A stretch of 64,000 nt of DNA from Treponema sp. C6A8. GTDB lineage: Bacteria; Spirochaetota; Spirochaetia; Treponematales; Treponemataceae. This document shows positions 33,859-42,771 of the stretch, piece after piece; position 1 is the stretch's first letter, and every line of letters starts with the position of its first letter. The stretch spans positions 1 through 64,000 of the forward strand of contig NZ_JHVB01000012.1 of the NCBI RefSeq assembly GCF_000619925.1. The letters are read 5' to 3'. Under the pieces are notes generated by a model. The model saw nothing but the letters and a program-made list of their open reading frames with translations. It ran no database searches and was not told the origin of the DNA. Both the position numbers and the translations under genes were made by a program.

Positions 33859-35687
33859 TCGCCTCTTCCTCCTACCATTGAACCACAGCCAAAATGATCG
33901 CATCGCAGGCATCTTCCTGCTTCCCGCTGACCTTCTTCCTGTGTCATAGGAATTTCAACGTGGTTAAAATCACAAACACGTTCGAAAGGGTCTCTTTCTT
34001 CAATTTCTGCACGACCTGTAGCTATATAACTTTTTGGTGTAGCAACAGGAACTTTTACATTACATTCGACCTTATGATGATATCCAAGATATTCGTCAAT
34101 ATTGTAGGCTGCAACCTGACCTGCCGCAATTGCATTGATAGCGGTAGAAGGACCTGTTACGCAGTCTCCGCCAGAGAAAACACCGTCCAGATTCTGAACC
34201 TGGCACATTTCATCTGCGATAATTCGTCCGCGGTTTACAGGGACTCCGGCTTTCTCGAAAGGTTCTGCATCACATCGCTGGCCGACGCCTAAAATCAAAA
34301 GATCGCACTTAAAGCGGTAAGGGTAGGCACTTGAATGTTCAGTTGTCATCATTCCGTAATCATCATATGGACCGACAATTTCCGGCTGGAGCCAGAGAGC
34401 CTGAACAAGACCTGTTTCTTTATCTGCTTCAAGGTTCAAAAAGCTCAAAAGGGTTCTGAAGCGGACTCCTTCCTGCATTGCAGCGCGGATTTCACTTGAA
34501 AGGGCTGTCATATCATCACGCTTACGGGTAAATACGTGGATTGTTGCGGCATTAAGTCGGGCTGCAGTTCTGGCAGCATCCATTGCAACGTTTCCACCAC
34601 CTATCAATACAACCTTTTTACCTGTAAGATCCATTCCTTCACCCTTTGCAACCTTCTGCAAGAAATCTGCGGCAGGAATTACATTCGGAGCGTCGGCATT
34701 TTCTACCGGCATGCGGTTTCCAATCTGGGCACCGATTCCCAGGAAAACAGCATCATAATTTTTTCTGAGTTCTTCAAACTGTATATCGCGGCCAACCTTT
34801 GTCTGATATTTGATTTCAATATCACCGGCCTTTATAAGAACTTCTATATCATCATCAAGTTTTTCTTTTGGAAGACGGTATTCAGGAATTCCGTAACGCA
34901 GCATACCTCCAAGTTTCTGATGTTCTTCAAAAACTACGGCTTTGTGTCCCATGAGGGCAAGGAAGTAGGCGCATGTAAGGCCTGAAGGACCACCTCCAAC
35001 AATTGCAATTTTCTTTCCGGTCTTTACATTTGCTTTTGGTGGCTGCACCTTACGGGCATTCATCTGGTCAACGGCAAATTTTTTAAGACCTCGGATATTT
35101 ATAGCCTCATCTATTATCTGGCGGCGGCATTTATTTTCGCAGGGGTGTTCGCAAACCATTGCGCAGGCTGTCGGGAAAGGATTCTTGTCCCGTATAAGAT
35201 TGATGGCCTGATCAAATTTTCCTTCCTTTATAAGAGCTATGTAACCAGGAACATTTACGTGAGCAGGACAAAGGGTAAGGCAAGGTATTGTCTGAATTGT
35301 ATTCTCGACGCATTTTCTGGACTTTATATGGCTTTCGTATTCATCTGCAAATTCTTCCATGCTGTGCAGAACCATGTTTGCGGCAACGGCACCCACGGCA
35401 CAGTCAGAAGTCTGGACAATCATAGTACAAAGGTCTTTCATTTTACTTAATGTTTCTTCAGAACCTTCGCCTTTTAGAATTGAATTAAGAAGCCTTTCAA
35501 CTTCAACAAGACCATCGCGGCAGGGAACACATTTTCCGCAGCTCTGGTTCATCGACATTTGTAAAAGTGAGCGGTAAAGAACGAGTGGACACATTCCTGG
35601 CGGATATGAAGTAATTCTTGTTTTAAACTTATTCAGAATGACATTCATGCGGTCATTCATGTTTCCTTTTTTTGCCAGACGATGCAT
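33855..35687 (-). CDS. NuoF C-terminal / GltD-like fusion flavoprotein, formate dehydrogenase partner
   Basis: A 610-residue fusion. Residues about 30-125 correspond to the C-terminal Fe-S part of NuoF (SCGKCVPCRDG with later cysteines) without the NADH/FMN-binding domain. The rest is a GltD/NfnB-like FAD-NAD(P) oxidoreductase: CPAHVNVPGYI and CEHPCENKCRR Fe-S ligands, FAD motif AIVGGGPSGLTCAYFL and NAD(P) motif VVLIGGGNVAMDAARTAARL. It probably passes electrons between formate dehydrogenase and NAD(P)H or ferredoxin. It is the first gene of the operon, with an AAGGAG site 5 nt before the ATG. Confidence 0.88.
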   Translation of the reverse strand: MHRLAKKGNMNDRMNVILNKFKTRITSYPPGMCPLVLYRSLLQMSMNQSCGKCVPCRDGLVEVERLLNSILKGEGSEETLSKMKDLCTMIVQTSDCAVGAVAANMVLHSMEEFADEYESHIKSRKCVENTIQTIPCLTLCPAHVNVPGYIALIKEGKFDQAINLIRDKNPFPTACAMVCEHPCENKCRRQIIDEAINIRGLKKFAVDQMNARKVQPPKANVKTGKKIAIVGGGPSGLTCAYFLALMGHKAVVFEEHQKLGGMLRYGIPEYRLPKEKLDDDIEVLIKAGDIEIKYQTKVGRDIQFEELRKNYDAVFLGIGAQIGNRMPVENADAPNVIPAADFLQKVAKGEGMDLTGKKVVLIGGGNVAMDAARTAARLNAATIHVFTRKRDDMTALSSEIRAAMQEGVRFRTLLSFLNLEADKETGLVQALWLQPEIVGPYDDYGMMTTEHSSAYPYRFKCDLLILGVGQRCDAEPFEKAGVPVNRGRIIADEMCQVQNLDGVFSGGDCVTGPSTAINAIAAGQVAAYNIDEYLGYHHKVECNVKVPVATPKSYIATGRAEIEERDPFERVCDFNHVEIPMTQEEGQREAGRCLRCDHFGCGSMVGGRGE

Positions 35688-35706
35688 AAAATCTCCTTAA
35701 CAATCT

Positions 35707-35735
35707 ATTATAACTCAGGAAATGGCACTTGTAAA
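35707..35735 (-). promoter_or_regulatory. Promoter of the formate dehydrogenase/Moco operon
   Basis: On the minus strand TTTACA (35735-35730), 17 nt, then TATAAT (35712-35707). The predicted 5' leader before the ATG at 35687 is only about 15 nt, so a molybdenum-cofactor riboswitch cannot fit. Confidence 0.75.
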
Positions 35736-35764
35736 AAAGATTGTGTGTAAACGGCAGATCAAGC

Positions 35765-35795
35765 GGTTTAAAATTTTTAAACCTGTACGTATAAT
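35765..35795. promoter_or_regulatory. Palindrome between divergent promoters
   Basis: GGTTTAAAA-T-TTTTAAACC (35765-35783) has perfect 9-bp arms. It overlaps the -35 position of a plus-strand TATAAT box at 35790-35795 and lies upstream of the formate dehydrogenase promoter, so a regulator bound here could influence both directions. Confidence 0.45.
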
Positions 35796-35845
35796 TTTAA
35801 CGATGCATATCCTCTTTTTTTGGGTGTTCTAGGAGAAAATAAAAA

Positions 35846-36850
35846 ATGGAATCAAAAAAAATAAATGGACCAACTTTTGAAGATTATATTTCGGGAATGA
35901 AAGGTCTCTACAATTGTCTTATTCGTGATGACAGGCCTGTTAATGAAAAAACGCCGGAATATTGCAAATATTGGGAAGCCCAGCTTCTGTACGCTATGAA
36001 ATATGCAACCTATAGCGAGGTTATGTACTCTTTTCTTGCAAAGAATCTGCAAAAGGCATTAAAGGATGGCGATTTTGAAAAAGCCCGTGTGATTATGTAT
36101 CAGGCTACATTCTTAGAGCATGCAGAGACTGGAAGCACATCCGGCTATGACCATAGCGGACGATTTCTTGAGGTAATGAAATATGCTTCATGTCTTGGTC
36201 TTGATGTACTTTACAGATGCTTTCCCAATGATGTTCCATTTTCTAACAATGGTTATCCAATAACTACAATAATTGTAAATCTCTTGATTTGCATTATGTA
36301 CAATACTGCGGAATCTAAAAAGTATGATGAAGAATCTATTGTTTTAAAGGCAGAAAAGCGTCTTACAAAAAAATCTGACAAGGCATTTTGTGGCGTTTTA
36401 ATGTGCTTGCTCGGAATCTTAAAGCATGATGTTGGACGCTTTAATGAGGGCTTGCAGATAGCTGTATCAAATTGGAACAGGCAGGAAATAAACGAAACTG
36501 AAAAAGTGCTCTGTCAGGCTGCTGTAACTCTTATTATGATTGCAAAAAAGTTTATGTCGCCGGAAGAATTTTCTAATATCGAATATCCTGAGGCAAAGAA
36601 TTTTTCACGCAAATATCTTGAATATATACTTTCTCAGGCTTCTTTTGAACCGAAAGCATTTTACGAGTTTCCTGATGAGCTTGCTCCAATAAACAGCCTT
36701 ATGCTTTTGCCGATTCCTCTCACACAACTATATAAACCCTATGAAAATCGTGGGGGATATACTAAACGGGAAAGGGAAGGACTGTTTCTTGATTGTGAAC
36801 GCATGGTTATTGATTTTGTACTTGATTATCGCAAAAATTATAATGTATGA
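35846..36850 (+). CDS. Hypothetical cytoplasmic helical protein
   Basis: A 334-residue protein without signal peptide or membrane helices, predicted mostly alpha-helical. Aromatic-rich blocks include YCKYWEAQLLYAMKYATYSE (about 40-59) and a C-terminal PIPLTQLYKPYE segment. I do not recognise a family; an all-helical immunity-protein-like fold is one possibility but unproven. An AGGAG ribosome site precedes the ATG. Its stop overlaps the start of the next gene, an ankyrin lipoprotein, by 4 nt, so the two are translationally coupled. Confidence 0.65.
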   Translation: MESKKINGPTFEDYISGMKGLYNCLIRDDRPVNEKTPEYCKYWEAQLLYAMKYATYSEVMYSFLAKNLQKALKDGDFEKARVIMYQATFLEHAETGSTSGYDHSGRFLEVMKYASCLGLDVLYRCFPNDVPFSNNGYPITTIIVNLLICIMYNTAESKKYDEESIVLKAEKRLTKKSDKAFCGVLMCLLGILKHDVGRFNEGLQIAVSNWNRQEINETEKVLCQAAVTLIMIAKKFMSPEEFSNIEYPEAKNFSRKYLEYILSQASFEPKAFYEFPDELAPINSLMLLPIPLTQLYKPYENRGGYTKREREGLFLDCERMVIDFVLDYRKNYNV

Positions 36851-38592
36851 AAAAAATTGCTTCGTTTATTTCGCCGAAGAATTTTATTAGAACCCTTCTT
36901 ATTTTATTTATTTGTGTTTTCTCAGGCAGTTGTGGCGGAAAAAAAGCAGAGAATAAATTGTTTTCGTATAAAACCTGTACATTTGTGGGAGATTACGGAA
37001 TTGTAGAAAATGAAAATGGAATGGGAGATTTAAGACGCTTTGCAAAAGGTACTCCGGTAAAAATAATTGGTTACAGCAAAGAACACGGAACATTTCATGT
37101 AACTGCTAAATCATATAGTCCTGGCTGGTGCTATGCGTCAGACCTTGAATTCAAACCTGATGTAATAAAATACCTTACAGATTTTATTGCTGATGGTGAC
37201 TATACTATAATTTCAATAATACAGCGAATAAAATATGAAAAGCTTTCTGAAATAAATGATTATATTCTGATGCTTTATAATTATCCGGGAATCGAACAGT
37301 ATAATTCTGATCTTGAGAAGTACTTGTTTTATCATTTTTATAGAAATACAAAAATACATGATTTTGATGCCTTAAACGGCAAAGACTGTATGTATTTAAA
37401 AATGGTTGATGCAGACATCATTAAAGATTTTGTCGATTCCAAGGAACTTAAAGCATTAAATTTTTTCAATATTCCTATGGGAAAAAATCGCGAAACAATC
37501 CTGATATATTCAATAAGAAATGATAAGCCGGACTTGTTTGAGTATGCACTTAAAAATCAATGGGATTTAACTGTAAAAGACAAATATGGCAAAACAGTCT
37601 TTGATTATGCTGCCGAAAAGGGGTACACGGATATTGTCAATGCTGCAAATTCTTCTAAATCTTCAAATCATGATGCCGCATATGAAAAAATAATCGAAAA
37701 CTGGCCCGAACATTCCCAAGAGGAACTTGATATAAAATTTCCTGATTCTGAAAACAGAAGAATCTGGGGTACAGATAAAACTGAAATTCAATCTTATGAT
37801 GAAAAGGCTAGAGAAGACCTGAAATTTATAGAAGAAAAAGCAAAACTGGATCTTTCAGAAATCACTATTTCCAATAAATTGGGTCGATTAGTTTCTGCTA
37901 CGAATCAGTACATGATTACTGATCAAGGAGAAAAAATACCTGTAGGAATTCTTGAAAGTCTGGAAATTGTCAGAATGCTGCCATATAAGCATACTGTCTT
38001 AATAGACGGAAAAACAGTTGAATCACCTTTTTTCCTTGTAAAAAAAGACGACGGAAGACTGGGTATTATAAATGCGCTTACATTCTATCGCTTTAGTTGT
38101 CGTGAATCTTTTTATGAACAGCTTGATGAAGATGATGAAGATTATGATTCTTATGACTGGGGATTAAAATTTACCGGTTATAAAACAATTCTTGCAAAAT
38201 TGTTCACTGCTAAAAAAGAACATTGGGAAGAAAGGGATTTTCTGGGAGATTTTCTTATGATTGAAGAAAACCTGGAAGAAGATGGTTCATATTCTATGAC
38301 TATTACACCTCTGTCATTTGATGATCTTCTGGAATTCAGCTACTATTGGGAGGCGCATGAAGATGAAGATGGTTGCCGTGGAGAAATCTCTTTGAGTACA
38401 GAGTTATCTGTTTCTTTGGGACCTGCTTGCTTTGAACCTTCAGAAAAACATGAGCTTTATTTTGATATTACCCGCGAATTTAGAGGAATAAGATATAATC
38501 CTAATTTTACTGATGTTTTTAAGATTAATACGAACCGATATCTTGTGGATGGCAATCGACTTAAACACATCTACACGACTAATAGACACTAG
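36847..38592 (+). CDS. Lipoprotein with SH3-like and ankyrin segments
   Basis: A 581-residue lipoprotein with signal peptide and lipobox FSGSCGG (Cys29). Residues about 40-102 form an SH3-like segment ending GTFHVTAKSYSPGWCYASDL. Residues about 215-272 hold one to two ankyrin-type repeats (GKTVFDYAAEKGYTDIVNAA). The C-terminal 250 residues are acidic and unassigned. It is coupled to the preceding helical protein by a 4-nt ATGA overlap. The role is unknown; a surface or periplasmic partner-binding protein is likely. Confidence 0.7.
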   Translation: MKKIASFISPKNFIRTLLILFICVFSGSCGGKKAENKLFSYKTCTFVGDYGIVENENGMGDLRRFAKGTPVKIIGYSKEHGTFHVTAKSYSPGWCYASDLEFKPDVIKYLTDFIADGDYTIISIIQRIKYEKLSEINDYILMLYNYPGIEQYNSDLEKYLFYHFYRNTKIHDFDALNGKDCMYLKMVDADIIKDFVDSKELKALNFFNIPMGKNRETILIYSIRNDKPDLFEYALKNQWDLTVKDKYGKTVFDYAAEKGYTDIVNAANSSKSSNHDAAYEKIIENWPEHSQEELDIKFPDSENRRIWGTDKTEIQSYDEKAREDLKFIEEKAKLDLSEITISNKLGRLVSATNQYMITDQGEKIPVGILESLEIVRMLPYKHTVLIDGKTVESPFFLVKKDDGRLGIINALTFYRFSCRESFYEQLDEDDEDYDSYDWGLKFTGYKTILAKLFTAKKEHWEERDFLGDFLMIEENLEEDGSYSMTITPLSFDDLLEFSYYWEAHEDEDGCRGEISLSTELSVSLGPACFEPSEKHELYFDITREFRGIRYNPNFTDVFKINTNRYLVDGNRLKHIYTTNRH

Positions 38593-38635
38593 AGGGGTAA
38601 TCATGTGAATTTTATAAAAAAGGCTGTAGCGAATA

Positions 38636-38664
38636 TTGAATTTATTTTCAAAAATATATATTAT
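38636..38664 (+). promoter_or_regulatory. rpsU promoter
   Basis: TTGAAT (38636-38641), 17 nt, TATTAT (38659-38664), then a strong GGAGGTGA ribosome site before the rpsU ATG. Confidence 0.6.
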
Positions 38665-38708
38665 ATTGCTATTGTTTTCGGTATTCCGGCAGAAGGAGGT
38701 GACATTAA

Positions 38709-38915
38709 ATGGCAACAATCAACGTAGATGATTCAGAGAACCTTGAAAAAGCAATCAAACGTTTTAAGCGTATGGTTGAAAAAGAAGGTATTATCCGCGA
38801 ATTCAAAAAGCGCGAATACTTTGTAAAACCTTCTGCAACTCTTCACCAGAAGAAAACAACTCTCGAAAGAAAACTTTTGAACAAAAGACGTAAGACAGAG
38901 AGAAAAGACTACTAG
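38709..38915 (+). CDS. rpsU: 30S ribosomal protein S21
   Basis: A 68-residue S21, the small basic 30S protein involved in early initiation. The characteristic order is visible: an N-terminal [20 protein letters not shown], then [19 protein letters not shown] and a very basic C-terminus. Upstream is a near-perfect GGAGGTGA site. It has its own promoter and terminator. No dnaG or rpoD, common neighbours in other bacteria, is adjacent. It argues that this DNA belongs to the main genome or to an essential second replicon. Confidence 0.95.
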   Translation: MATINVDDSENLEKAIKRFKRMVEKEGIIREFKKREYFVKPSATLHQKKTTLERKLLNKRRKTERKDY

Positions 38916-38924
38916 TTAGTCGTA

Positions 38925-38958
38925 AAGCCCCCGGAAATTCCCGAGGGCTTAATTTTTT
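38925..38958 (+). terminator. rpsU terminator
   Basis: AAGCCCCCGG (38925-38934) and CCCGAGGGCTT (38940-38950) form a GC-rich stem with one mismatch, followed by AATTTTTTT. Confidence 0.8.
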
Positions 38959-38984
38959 TATAATGCTGATTTTATAATTTAAAA

Positions 38985-39428
38985 ATGCTGACAATACTCC
39001 GCCTTTCCCTAGTTTTTATAATATGCGCAATTCTTTCTATTCAGGATGTAAAATGCAAAAAAATTTCTGTCCCTATCCTGCTGTCTGCTTTTCTTCTTCA
39101 AATAATTCTTATTGCTATAGAAGCTTTTGATTTGCTGATACCTCATTTGATTAATTCCATAGTTCTGACACTTTTTTATTTTTTTCAAAGCCGGTTTGCC
39201 CGTGGTAAACTTGGTTCTGGAGATATCCTCTTTGCAGCTTTTACAGGTTTATCAATTACTTTTTGGGGATTTTTATGGCTGACGCTGGTTATCCCGCCAC
39301 TTGCTGCTCTTCTATTTGCACTTTTCTTCTATATATTTAATCATAAAATAGCTGCTATTCGCATTCCTTATGTTCCTTTTATGAGCATAGGCCTGATAGC
39401 AACAGTAATTATAGAATTGATTTTTTGA
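38985..39428 (+). CDS. A24-type prepilin peptidase-like membrane protein
   Basis: A 147-residue membrane protein with about four helices. The two catalytic aspartates of A24 aspartic proteases are in place: Asp21 (IQDVKCKKIS) and Asp80 in the GxGD motif (KLGSGDILFAA). PYVPFM near the C-terminus matches the family's P-x-x-PF end. The N-terminal cytoplasmic methylation domain of PilD is missing, as in short prepilin or preflagellin peptidases. No pilin gene is adjacent, so the substrate is unknown. Confidence 0.75.
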   Translation: MLTILRLSLVFIICAILSIQDVKCKKISVPILLSAFLLQIILIAIEAFDLLIPHLINSIVLTLFYFFQSRFARGKLGSGDILFAAFTGLSITFWGFLWLTLVIPPLAALLFALFFYIFNHKIAAIRIPYVPFMSIGLIATVIIELIF

Positions 39429-39480
39429 TTTGCCACCTTTGTTTTTTAGATATAAAATAGATATACAGGAGTTTTTCTTT

Positions 39481-41565
39481 ATGAGTAAAAAACGTTACCG
39501 AATTTCAGTCATCCTTTGTGTGATTCTTGTTGGCTTGATTTTAATTATTAATGCGGTGCAGGGAGTCTTCATGTCTTCTTACACAAAAAAATCAACCGGC
39601 GAAAGTTATGCTATGGATTGTACTCAGATTACAAACGCCTATTCACTTGCGATTGCTAATAAAATCAGTGAGTACATGAATCAGATGAGTTTCTATTCTG
39701 ATGCGGATGTTGTTGCAACTGGAGATGATGCAAAGATTGTTACCTGGCTTAAAGAGCATAACGGAACACGAAAAACCTACTTTTCTTCTATAATTTATGC
39801 AGGAAAAGATGGACGCGGTTATACCGATGTTGGAGGCGTTGAAAATGTTTCTAACGAACGCTTCTACAAAGAAATAATGAGAAACGGAAAATCAAGCTAT
39901 GTTGATAATCCGACCCGCGATTCAAACGGAAATACAGTTTTCCATATTGCGCGTGCGGCTAAGGTTCACGGTGAGATTTTCGGTGTATTTTCTGCGGTTG
40001 TTTCCCTTGAAAATGTAAAGAACATGGTGGATTACATTCTTCTTGGAGAGACAGGACAGACCTGGATTATTGCTGATGATGGAACTGTTGTCGCAAACGT
40101 AAATCCTGATGTCGTAATGAAAACAAATCTTCTGAATAGTTCAAATGACGAGTCAGTTATTGAAATTGTACAAAAAGCTGTTAATGGTGGTATTGGTACC
40201 GGCTGGACTAAAGACTGGGGTGGACTTAAAGGAAATATCTTTGTTACTTATACTCCAATTGCTTATACACCTTGGGTTTTTGCTTTTACAATTGCTGAAT
40301 CTCAGATGAATAAAACCGGAAATATGCTGCGAAACACAAATGTAATTATTTCTGTTCTCACAATCCTGATTTTGACTTTGTGTACTCTCCTTGTTTCTGG
40401 CTTTATGCTTAAGCCTCTTGGAATTGTAGAAAAATCTATTAATGGAATTGCATCAGGTCATGCTGACTTAACCCAGCGAATTAAAATTGATTCTAAAACT
40501 GAAATCGGTTCGGTTGTAGACGGCTTTAATAAATTTGCAGAAAAGCTTCAGACTATTATTACTGAACTTAAACATTCTAAAGATGCTCTTGCCGCTGCCG
40601 GTGAAGAAATGCATTCCTGCACCCAGGAAACTGCTGATTCAAATGCACAGATTCTTTCTAATATCGAAACCGTTTCTTCCCGCATTACACACCAGTCAGA
40701 AAGTGTTCATCAGACTGCAGGCGCGGTAAATGAGATTGCATCTAACATTGAATCGCTTGAGCGCATGATTGAACAGATGGTTCAGAGTGTTAGTCAGGCT
40801 TCTGCTGCTGTTGAACAGATGATTGGAAACATTGATTCTGTAAACGGTTCTGTAAAGAAGATGGCAGACCAGTTTGTTGAACTGGAAGAAACTTCTGCAA
40901 TTGGAACAGAACGCCAGAATGATGTAAATGAAAAAATCAGTCAGATTGAGCAGGAATCTGTAATGCTTCAGGAAGCAAATACTGCAATTGCAAATATTGC
41001 CCGCGAGACAAACCTTCTTGCTATGAACGCGGCAATTGAAGCGGCTCATGCAGGCGAGGCAGGAAAAGGTTTCGCGGTTGTTGCCGACGAAATTCGAAAA
41101 CTTTCGGAAACATCTTCTGCTCAGTCAAAGACAATCGGAAATCAGCTTAAGAAAATCCGGGATTCTATTGAAAGCGTTGTTTCTGCTTCTCAGGCTTCAA
41201 GTGAAGCTTTCAATTCTGTTACGGACAAAATCCAAAGCACGGATCATCTTGTTAATCAGATTAAGGGTGCGATGGAAGAACAGGCTGAAGGTTCCCGCCA
41301 GATTGGCAGCGCGCTCAGCGTAATGAACGACAGTACTCTTGAGGTTAGAACAGCTTCTAAGGAAATGTCAGAAGGAAATAAAGCAATTCTTACAGAAATC
41401 CAGCAGCTTCAGGACGCTACAGGCGCTATCAGGGAAAGTATGCAGATTATTTCTAATACGACTGAAAAAATCACCGAAACGGGCGAGTCTCTGGATAATA
41501 TCACAAAGATTATGTACAGCTCTATCATGGAAATTGGAAGCCAGATAGATCAGTTTACTGTTTAG
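39481..41565 (+). CDS. Methyl-accepting chemotaxis protein (Cache-HAMP-MA)
   Basis: A 694-residue chemoreceptor. TM1 is near residues 7-28, a double-Cache-like periplasmic domain spans about 35-275 (GYTDVGGVENVSNERFYKEI; TWIIADDGTVVAN), TM2 about 290-313, then HAMP and a long signalling coiled coil. The CheA/CheW-binding hairpin tip is visible ([20 protein letters not shown], then FAVVADEIRKLSE). I place the start at 39481 because AGGAG precedes it by 9 nt. A sugar-binding lipoprotein gene follows after 13 nt, suggesting co-expression and possibly ligand presentation. Confidence 0.92.
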   Translation: MSKKRYRISVILCVILVGLILIINAVQGVFMSSYTKKSTGESYAMDCTQITNAYSLAIANKISEYMNQMSFYSDADVVATGDDAKIVTWLKEHNGTRKTYFSSIIYAGKDGRGYTDVGGVENVSNERFYKEIMRNGKSSYVDNPTRDSNGNTVFHIARAAKVHGEIFGVFSAVVSLENVKNMVDYILLGETGQTWIIADDGTVVANVNPDVVMKTNLLNSSNDESVIEIVQKAVNGGIGTGWTKDWGGLKGNIFVTYTPIAYTPWVFAFTIAESQMNKTGNMLRNTNVIISVLTILILTLCTLLVSGFMLKPLGIVEKSINGIASGHADLTQRIKIDSKTEIGSVVDGFNKFAEKLQTIITELKHSKDALAAAGEEMHSCTQETADSNAQILSNIETVSSRITHQSESVHQTAGAVNEIASNIESLERMIEQMVQSVSQASAAVEQMIGNIDSVNGSVKKMADQFVELEETSAIGTERQNDVNEKISQIEQESVMLQEANTAIANIARETNLLAMNAAIEAAHAGEAGKGFAVVADEIRKLSETSSAQSKTIGNQLKKIRDSIESVVSASQASSEAFNSVTDKIQSTDHLVNQIKGAMEEQAEGSRQIGSALSVMNDSTLEVRTASKEMSEGNKAILTEIQQLQDATGAIRESMQIISNTTEKITETGESLDNITKIMYSSIMEIGSQIDQFTV

Positions 41566-41578
41566 TTTGGGGGCAATT

Positions 41579-42661
41579 ATGAAAAAACTTTGTAAATATA
41601 TCGGTGCATTGCTTGTTTTGTCAGCTCTTTTGCTGAGTACTACTGGCTGTAAAAAACATTCAGAAAAAAAGGAAGTGATTGGTGTTCTTTTGCGAAACGA
41701 CAATGAAGCTTTTCTTGCGGCCTATAAAGATGGCCTTGTAAAAGCTGCAAAAGAAAGTGGAATTACCCTTCAGTCTTATTCTGCAAATAATGATGCTGCA
41801 ATCCAAATCGACCAGCTTAAGACAATGCTTTTGAACGGTGTAAAGAATTTTGTTATTATTGCTTTCAATACAGACCTTACTGAGCAGATGGCGAAAATCA
41901 TTAATTCACAGGGCGGTTCTGCAGCTTTTTCTAATGTAATCCCTTCTGTTGAAGCCCTTAAAGTTGGAAAAAACTTTTTCTATGCTTCTTCCCCTGAAAC
42001 TGATGCCGGAAACTTTCAGGCTCAGATTATCGACAGTTATTTTAAGAAAAATCCGTCAAAACTAGATGGTAAAAATCTAAGGGTTGTTTACTTCAATGGT
42101 GAATATGGTCATCCGGCTCAGATTTACCGCAAAGTTGGTGTAATGGAAGGTCTTGCAAAACTTGGTTATAACGTAAATGTTGTGGCTGAATTTGGTGCCA
42201 ACTGGAACATTGACAGTGCCCGCCAGTACCTTTCACTCTGGCTGGAAGGCAAGCACTCTGATTTTGATGTTGTAATTGCTCAGAATGATGAAATGGCTTT
42301 AGGTGCGGTAGAGGCACTTGTAAGTCACGGTTATGTTGATAATCCATCTAATCCAACTCAGGATGTAGACCGCGATGGAACAGCACTTTCTGTTCCTGTT
42401 CTTGGTGTAGATGCAACAGAAGGCGGTAAGGCATCAATGCAGAAAAATCAGATGTATGGAACTGTATTGCAGGATGCAAATGCTCAGGCTGCAACTGCTC
42501 TTGAACTTGTATGGCAGTGTCTGGAAAACGGCACAGCTCAGGGCTATACAACAAAAGGTGGACTTTCGGCTGCTAAAGAAACAACAAAAGAGGCGCCTCT
42601 TACAGACAGAAATGTAATTGATCAGTGTTTTATTGTTCCTTTTGTACCGGTAACAAAATAA
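41579..42661 (+). CDS. Galactose/glucose-binding-like lipoprotein
   Basis: A 360-residue type I periplasmic binding protein of the MglB-like group. The lipobox is LSTTGCKK (Cys22). Family blocks include VLLRNDNEAFLAAYKDGL, FVIIAFNTDLTEQMAKI, VVIAQNDEMALGAVEAL and PVLGVDATEGGKASMQKNQM-type hinge segments, followed by GTVLQDANAQA. A DVDRDGTA loop (about 266-273) is reminiscent of the calcium site of MglB. No ABC permease or ATPase for sugars is adjacent; the gene follows a chemoreceptor by 13 nt. Role as a chemotaxis ligand-binding partner is inference. Confidence 0.82.
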   Translation: MKKLCKYIGALLVLSALLLSTTGCKKHSEKKEVIGVLLRNDNEAFLAAYKDGLVKAAKESGITLQSYSANNDAAIQIDQLKTMLLNGVKNFVIIAFNTDLTEQMAKIINSQGGSAAFSNVIPSVEALKVGKNFFYASSPETDAGNFQAQIIDSYFKKNPSKLDGKNLRVVYFNGEYGHPAQIYRKVGVMEGLAKLGYNVNVVAEFGANWNIDSARQYLSLWLEGKHSDFDVVIAQNDEMALGAVEALVSHGYVDNPSNPTQDVDRDGTALSVPVLGVDATEGGKASMQKNQMYGTVLQDANAQAATALELVWQCLENGTAQGYTTKGGLSAAKETTKEAPLTDRNVIDQCFIVPFVPVTK

Positions 42662-42686
42662 GAGAAATAAAATTTTATAAAACCTA

Positions 42687-42715
42687 TTGACTAAGTAGGT
42701 AATAAAGCGTTATAA
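42687..42715 (+). promoter_or_regulatory. metQ promoter with overlapping inverted repeat
   Basis: TTGACT (42687-42692), 17 nt, TTATAA (42710-42715). The -35 box lies inside ACCTA-N9-TAGGT (about 42682-42700), a possible operator. No SAM riboswitch structure is seen in the roughly 50-nt leader. Confidence 0.65.
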
Positions 42716-42771
42716 CAAAAACATAAAAAAAACGAGGCGAGCTTTTTAGACTGCCTTGCGAGGAGAATGCT

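Noticed and set aside
35688..35735. Molybdenum-cofactor riboswitch before the formate dehydrogenase operon
   Set aside because: The predicted leader is only about 15 nt.
42716..42771. SAM riboswitch upstream of metQ
   Set aside because: The leader is too short and lacks the required stems.
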